Source: Rhyzopertha dominica
Taxonomy: Eukaryota; Arthropoda; Insecta; Coleoptera; Bostrichidae
NCBI GenBank assembly: GCA_025024175.1
Contig: QCXZ01000137.1
Span: 58,802,911 to 58,866,910, forward strand
Length of the DNA: 64,000 nucleotides
Direction: 5' to 3'
Part shown: in pieces, positions 58,500 to 64,000 of the stretch
Numbering within the stretch: position 1 is the stretch's first letter
Layout of the letters: each line of letters opens with the position of its first letter
Program-made: the position numbers and the translations under genes
The notes under the pieces: generated by a model
Database searches by the model: none
What the model was told of the DNA's origin: nothing
What the model saw: the letters and a program-made list of their open reading frames with translations, nothing else

Positions 58500-58830
58500 C
58501 AGAGCAGAACTTTCAAAAACTAAGTCGTTTCCAATAATATACTTGTCTATTGTTCGTAACCATCTTGAATTTGCTAGTTGTGTGTGGAGTCCCTGGTATC
58601 TCAAGTACATTTACTGGATCGAAGGAGTTCAAATTAAATTCATAAACAGAGTAAATTATTAATTTCATCAAAATTACTCTTTCCGTCTTATGACGAGAAC
58701 CTAAAATATTACAATGTATTATCGTTTCTTCAGAGGACAGGTTTGTATTACATGTCTTATCTACACACCGTAGTGCATGGACGAATTAATTTAAAGGCAT
58801 AAATTATAATACATTACAACATTTATACAC
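58500..58830 (+). pseudogene. LINE 3' end, Jockey-like
   Basis: The + strand reads IVRNHLEFASCVWSPWY and IEGVQIKFINRVNY, the C-terminal tail of Jockey/CR1-type RT, then breaks. It is a short 5'-truncated copy. Confidence 0.72.
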
Positions 58831-59389
58831 AAACAAATAACGCTTAATACATAATTAGAAAGGTAGGTTTTAGAATATTAGACTAATTTGTTCTAGTTAG
58901 AAACCCGTATTATTTCCTTTAATGTAAATTTGCCACCTCAAGACGAGATTAATTTCAAATATCGTTTACAATTAGTTTTGACCGCCTGCAATGTCAGTTT
59001 TCCCACAATGCATTGTAAGCAAATGATTTAGTCGTAATAATTCTTTATTGTTAGCCCTAGGTGGCATTATCATTCTGGCTGTAAAGTGTTAAGCGAACGT
59101 TTCAAGTTAGTATTTATAAGTATCATTGATATTAATATCTCACTGACGACGAGGACAATTTGTTTATTGATTATTACTTTATTATCTAGCCAAGGCGACA
59201 TGAAATTATCAGAATCCAAGCCACGGCGCGGCGTGGCGGTGAGGAAATCAGTAGAATTTTTTTTCGAGGTTAAGCACTTGCAAGGCGCACGGCAAGGGAC
59301 ATAATGTCGAAAGAAACTACAGTACTTAAGTACAATTGGTGTAGTTTCTTGAGATCAATTACTTAGAAGAAAATATAAAGATTGCAGTA

Positions 59390-60800
59390 GTGCTTACTAC
59401 CACTGAGGAGGAAGCATTTAAAACTCCAAGAGACCTTTGTGATCCGGAGCTGCCGAAAAATAAATCGTATGCGGATCTTTTCATGGAAGTGCAGAGCCAG
59501 TTTTCTAAAAACGTGTCAGTTTAAAACAAATCTGCGCACACAACCAAGAAGCAGTTTCGGCTTCCAGTACGAGTACTTGCAGTAATTTCATAAATAGGGT
59601 GCAAGCTAAGGAAATAATTAAGGGAGCTACAAAACCACCAGTATCCAAGCTCGTTAACACGACGAAAGGCATGGGGCCACTAGAAGAGGGCACACTTGTT
59701 TGTAACCATTGTGAAAATAGAAGTCACACGTTGGGCAGGAGTGTGATGATTTAAATCTGATAGTAACGTTAAAGCAGCTAATTACATAGATATCGATTTT
59801 GTTAAATTATACTGTATGATGTGTTAAACCTGTATTTAAACGTCGCAGTAAACGATAAAAATTTAAATATAGCTTTAGACTCAAGTGCAGGTGTGTCAAT
59901 ACTTGCAGATAAAATTTATAAATGATATTTTAAGAGTACGTCTGTTAGATTGCAAATGTATGATAATGGTTTTCTGATATTTCCTCTAAGAGAAATTTAA
60001 GTGTATATAAAATATCAAATGTTTATAAAGAGAATGTAAGGTTAGTTGTTTTCGAAAATGGCACTAATCCGTTGTCCGGTAGCGAGTTGAAGTTATTGTT
60101 TAATATTATTTTACAGACGGATACAGTAACTAAAGTTAATAGCGTTTCAAATGATGAGCGTTTGAATGTGTTATTGAAAAGTCACGAAAAAATATTTCAT
60201 GGGATATTAATATGACAAAGTTGAGTTAAAAATTGAAGATGATGAAAAGCAAGTTTCTTGTAAGCCCATTTCCATACCGTTTGCTTTTAAGGAGAAGGTT
60301 AGTGATGAGTGGGATAGGTTACAGCCGGAAGGTATTATTACATTAGTAGATGATGCTATTTAGGGTACAGCCTTGGTGCAGTTTATTAAAAATGATGGCG
60401 AAATAAGAGTGCACGCAGATTACAAGATTACGGTAATCAAACGCATTGTTGATATTGAGCATCCCCATTTACGAATGGGAGAGCTGTTCCGGGCTGTAGA
60501 AGGGGGAGGATATTTACGAAACTGGATTTTAAGAATGGTTACAATCTACTTGAAATAAGCGAGAATACTAAAAGTTTGTTAGCTTGGCGTACGCATAGGG
60601 GAATATACCTACCAAGTCGTTTACTATATGGCACTAAACCTGCATGTGCATTGTTTCATAAGTTAGTTTTTAATTCACAGCAACTCTTGCATAAGCAGAA
60701 AAATACTATTGTCCCAATATATATCTATGAAACAATAGAACTTATCTCCTCGTCCATTGAAAAACAAGCTACATCCTGCGATCATTATCTCTAGGAGATT
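59390..60800 (+). pseudogene. Decayed gypsy-type gag-pol
   Basis: In order on the + strand are a gag segment (KTPRDLCDPELPKNKSYAD near 59420), a zinc-knuckle-like CNHCENRSHT (59700), a protease-like ALDSSAGVSILADKIY (59875), and an RT start (ISIPFAFKEKV near 60270, HADYKITVIKRIVD near 60410, RTHRGIYLP near 60590, YGTKPACALF near 60630). The layout is that of Ty3/gypsy. It has numerous stops and frameshifts and is cut before the RT catalytic box. Confidence 0.8.
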
Positions 60801-61690
60801 ATATGATATGAGTCAACTTGTTGACCTGATTTTTAAGACCAGGATTCCGAGGGGGAAAAACGCAGATCGGTAAATTAAACTGTACCTGTCCTTATAATAA
60901 TTGTATTCGTAGTTGTTCCATATTGTTGACATGCATGTGATAAGTTCTGCAGTTGACTTTTGCATTTATCATCTGCATTGTTTTATAGAATTACAGAAAG
61001 ATTAGATCACTTGCACGTGCATATGGAATATACATTGCTCTTTAGAACCTCACGATAATGTTGATGACAACACGTGATATGCAATTAAAAAATGGCTAGC
61101 ATTTGGCTAGCTAAGGTATTCATAATTTACTAAAGCATCATCGTAGTCGCACATATATATAATTTTTGTCAATTATGTTTTATGAGCTGAAATTGCTTCA
61201 TTTGCTGGTGATGAAATCAGCAAATTAGCGTTACGAATAATTCAAGCATATATTTGAAGAGTTAATACACAGAAATAGGTGCCAGTACTTTGTATATGGC
61301 GTGAACTTTCATGTCGGTAGGTGCCTTTTCGCACTATTACAATTTTGCTTCAATGCTAGTTTAATTTTCGATGAAAACTCTAGAATTAATAACAAGACGA
61401 CGAACTAGACAAATGGGAGGTGGGTAGAACGTTACCAAACCTTTGCTGACAAAAAATTGTAATATTTTATTTGCAACCATTTTTTAGCATGGATTTCGAT
61501 AATCCTCACACATATTAATTATTATTAATTAAATATGAAGCAGCAGAAGACTTGGCACCACCCTAACTATAAATGTACCTAAACAGAAAATACTAAAAAA
61601 TGAAGCCTGCTAGTACTTAAAGATATCAGTAGCTCAGTTTCTACCGATTGCACAAAAACCAAAGTCACGTCCGAATCAATACTTGTCTAT
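60801..61690. other. Gene 3 upstream region
   Basis: Nothing recognised before the GATA block. Promoter similarity to 2A and 2B is limited to the last 100 bp. Confidence 0.5.
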
Positions 61691-61694
61691 TTAA

Positions 61695-61720
61695 TTCAAT
61701 CAAGATACCTTATCGTCGAT
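61695..61720 (+). promoter_or_regulatory. Conserved GATA-pair block upstream of gene 3
   Basis: Three substitutions from the 2A block, with both GATA motifs kept, 56 bp from the TATA box. The surrounding promoter is much more diverged, so the block looks constrained. Confidence 0.62.
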
Positions 61721-61750
61721 ATTGTGATTCCCTAGAGTATAGTCTACGAC

Positions 61751-61758
61751 TATAAAAA
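61751..61758 (+). promoter_or_regulatory. TATA box of gene 3
   Basis: TATAAAAA lies 41 bp before the ATG. A CCAGTTCTC stretch near 61780 resembles the initiator region of 2A and 2B. Confidence 0.78.
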
Positions 61759-61791
61759 CTTGTTCTCATAGATTCATCACCAGTTCTCAAA

Positions 61792-62015
61792 ATGCGCTCC
61801 CTGGCTTTGTTGATTGCTCTAGTCGTGGCTGCCTCAGCTGCCCCCAGCACTAAGGTGCTGGTACCTATGCTCGATGGTAGAATCGTGGGGGGTGAACCCG
61901 TCCAGATTGAGCAGTACAATTACCAGGTTTCGTTATTGTACTTGTCTTCCCACAGGTGTGGCGCTGCTATTGTGTCGAATACTGTTGTGCTAACTGCTGC
62001 CCATTGTACCAGTGG
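61792..62015 (+). CDS. Gene 3: trypsin (S1) exon 1, gene cut by window edge
   Basis: This 224-nt exon has the same length and phase as exon 1 of 2A and 2B, with donor GTAAGT at 62016. It encodes a signal peptide (MRSLALLIALVVAASA), a propeptide ending DGR, the IVGG activation site and TAAHC with the catalytic His at residue 71. The stretch from PSTKV to the IEQYNYQ motif is nearly identical to 2A and 2B, while the signal peptide and the region around residues 58-75 are more diverged. No exon 2 was found by 64000, so intron 1 is at least about 2 kb. It is a third member of the 2A/2B subfamily, older than the 2A/2B split. Confidence 0.92.
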
Positions 62016-64000
62016 GTAAGTAGATCTCTTTAAGGAACTCCATTCAGCAATACATCTTGATCAGGATTAATATGTAACTTGCTTATTTATGCTTATATAT
62101 TAAAACATTTGTAGTACCAAAGTGATATCTAACAGGTTTGCTTATATGTAGGTACATATTTCAAACATCTTAAACTATTTTTAAATTCTGTGCTGATATA
62201 TGTTATATCATTGCATTTTATTCCTCTTTAATTTTTGCGCTGCAAAAATTTTATACATACTTTTATTTATTTACAAAAAGCTACATTATGGCACAGCGTA
62301 TTGATATCTAGTAGTCATACTTTTATGACGCAAAAATTTTATTATTTCTTGTTATGTTTTTGTATAATATTAATACATTTTACGGATGTAACAGCAAAAT
62401 AATAATTTGTTATATTAATATTATGCTGTAGCATAAGAAAAACAAACCAGCATCTTTTGTAACAGAGAACTGAAAAATACAAAGTTTTGTAAAGTAATAT
62501 TGAGTGTACAAATTTATTANGATATNAAAAGACAGCTATATAATACTAAATAAGTCCATTATTATTATACTGTGACATAATAGGAATTAGACACTGAAGT
62601 AAATCAATAAAATAAAATTATAAATACTAAATCATTTTGTTTGGTGTATTTGCTTGCTTACCTTACAATTACTATTTTGGGCATAATTTGAACTCTAGAG
62701 TTATTATATACTACGTTAAAATAGTACATTAGATAGAATTAGTGTTATGTTGCCGCTTAATTTTTAATGGTGTATTATCGCTATGCATCGTCATAATAAT
62801 AGTGCACTTATTTAAAGTTATGTTGTGACAATTATTCAACAATTATTCCTGCGTTGAAACATAATATTGATTCATTTCAGCTGTTTTAATAACTTGCAAA
62901 AGTGTTTCGAATTTTTCGGTTTTTCGTCCAAGTTGCAAGGGTACTAATCTACAAAATCTAACAGTGTTACAAATAAATAAGCAGGCGCGAACGAAACAAG
63001 GGAAACCAATTATTATTAACAACTGGCTATCGTGACATGATCAATTGAAATACAATACTGTGATTCTCAGAAGTTAAAAAGGAAGTGAAATCTCTCTTAT
63101 TATTTCCTAGGTCTTTTTTTAATTTTCACTTCTTGATAAACATTTATTCTTTGACCTTTACTGCAATGAATTGGTAATTTGATGTTATACAGGCCAATAT
63201 TATGCTTCATTTCTAAACAGCGTTTGGCAAAACTTGTAACATGGTGTTTGGTCATCTATACATTTTTGTTCATTGATTCTTGTTTCCAGCCATCTATACT
63301 TTTGTCCTCCGTATAAATCACAGGTTCTTTGGAGCACTCCACTTTTATCTAAAGTATTTTATTTATCTTTATTGACTGATGCTCTTGCTTAAATTGTTTT
63401 TCTTCACAATACTGACTTCATTATCTTTTATTTAATGTTGACCTATGTTATTGATACATATAACAATCATTTCAAGCTATTGCTTTACGGGCTTTAATTC
63501 TTTCTAGCGATTTTTGTTGAGGGGGACTAGACTAGACCATGAAAGGCAACCATTGTAACAGTACGTGGCCTCTGTTAAGAAAGTAAAACCAAGTGTGCTG
63601 TGTAGGAAGCTAAGTGTGCGCAACCTAACTTGCACTGTTGTGAATATACTTATCGATAGAAATTTACGTCAAAGGCTCAGAGGTAGCGAATAACTAGTTT
63701 TATAACACTTCGACTTAATTAATCAGAAGTTTCCCAATAATGCATCTTAAACACACGAAGCCTCTTATCAATTCTATACGAAATTAATAGTTTTTACAAA
63801 AAAAATAAGAAACACATTAATTTTTCGCACAGATGGCCAATATTGATACTTCACGGAATCTTAGTAGTGTCTGCAAAAGTGCATGCCACAGATATATAAA
63901 TCACTTTTCGCTGCATAGGTATATTATTAATAAAGATTTACTAAATATCAAATTCTTTTGGCCTGAACAAGGCAACGGCTCATTTTCTACTTAGGGTTTA
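62016..64000. other. Gene 3 intron 1 (incomplete)
   Basis: AT-rich with no trypsin exon and no TE motif. Ambiguous bases at 62520 and 62526. Confidence 0.6.

Noticed and set aside
62016..64000. Exon 2 of gene 3
   Set aside because: Searched for VRAGSS- and DYDI-type coding sequence with a CAG acceptor and found none before the window ends.

Overview
This is a TE-rich, AT-rich window from an animal nuclear genome, most probably an insect and perhaps a beetle. The reasons are multi-exon secreted trypsins with GT-AG introns, dense Tc1/mariner-like, hAT, gypsy and LINE relics of the types common in insects, and no bacterial-style operons. The species call is inference only.

Host genes: four S1-family trypsin-like serine protease genes, all on the + strand. 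Gene 1 (880-15962) has six exons and encodes 254 aa. Genes 2A (29526-39175) and 2B (44917-54854) have four exons each, encode 256 aa and are near-identical tandem copies. Gene 3 (from 61792) shows only exon 1, and the rest lies beyond the right edge. Each complete gene has a signal peptide, a short propeptide ending in Arg before IVGG, the His/Asp/Ser triad, and Asp at the S1 pocket position (chymotrypsin 189). They are therefore predicted secreted digestive-type trypsin zymogens. Genes 2A, 2B and 3 share a TATA box and a conserved upstream block with two GATA motifs.

Layout: 1-16.1 kb is gene 1 with long introns, which carry a TIR element, a fold-back MITE, a broken gypsy gag and a 1.5 kb LTR-like repeat with internal tandem repeats. 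16.1-41.3 kb is duplication unit A (17338-40575), holding LINE ends, a 1.8 kb hAT-like element, a broken transposon-type gene, a mariner-like element with a nested TTAA-flanked MITE, and gene 2A; it ends inside a gypsy integrase. 41.3-56.4 kb is duplication unit B with gene 2B. 56.4-61.7 kb is a second copy of the LTR-like repeat in the opposite orientation, a LINE end and a decayed gypsy gag-pol. 61.7-64 kb is the start of gene 3.

Comparing units A and B dates the mobile elements. Three TA-flanked elements are present in one unit and cleanly absent from the other, so they inserted after the duplication. A mariner-like element in the last intron is shared by both, so it is older. Protein divergence between 2A and 2B is almost entirely in exon 2. 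No tRNA, rRNA or CRISPR was seen.
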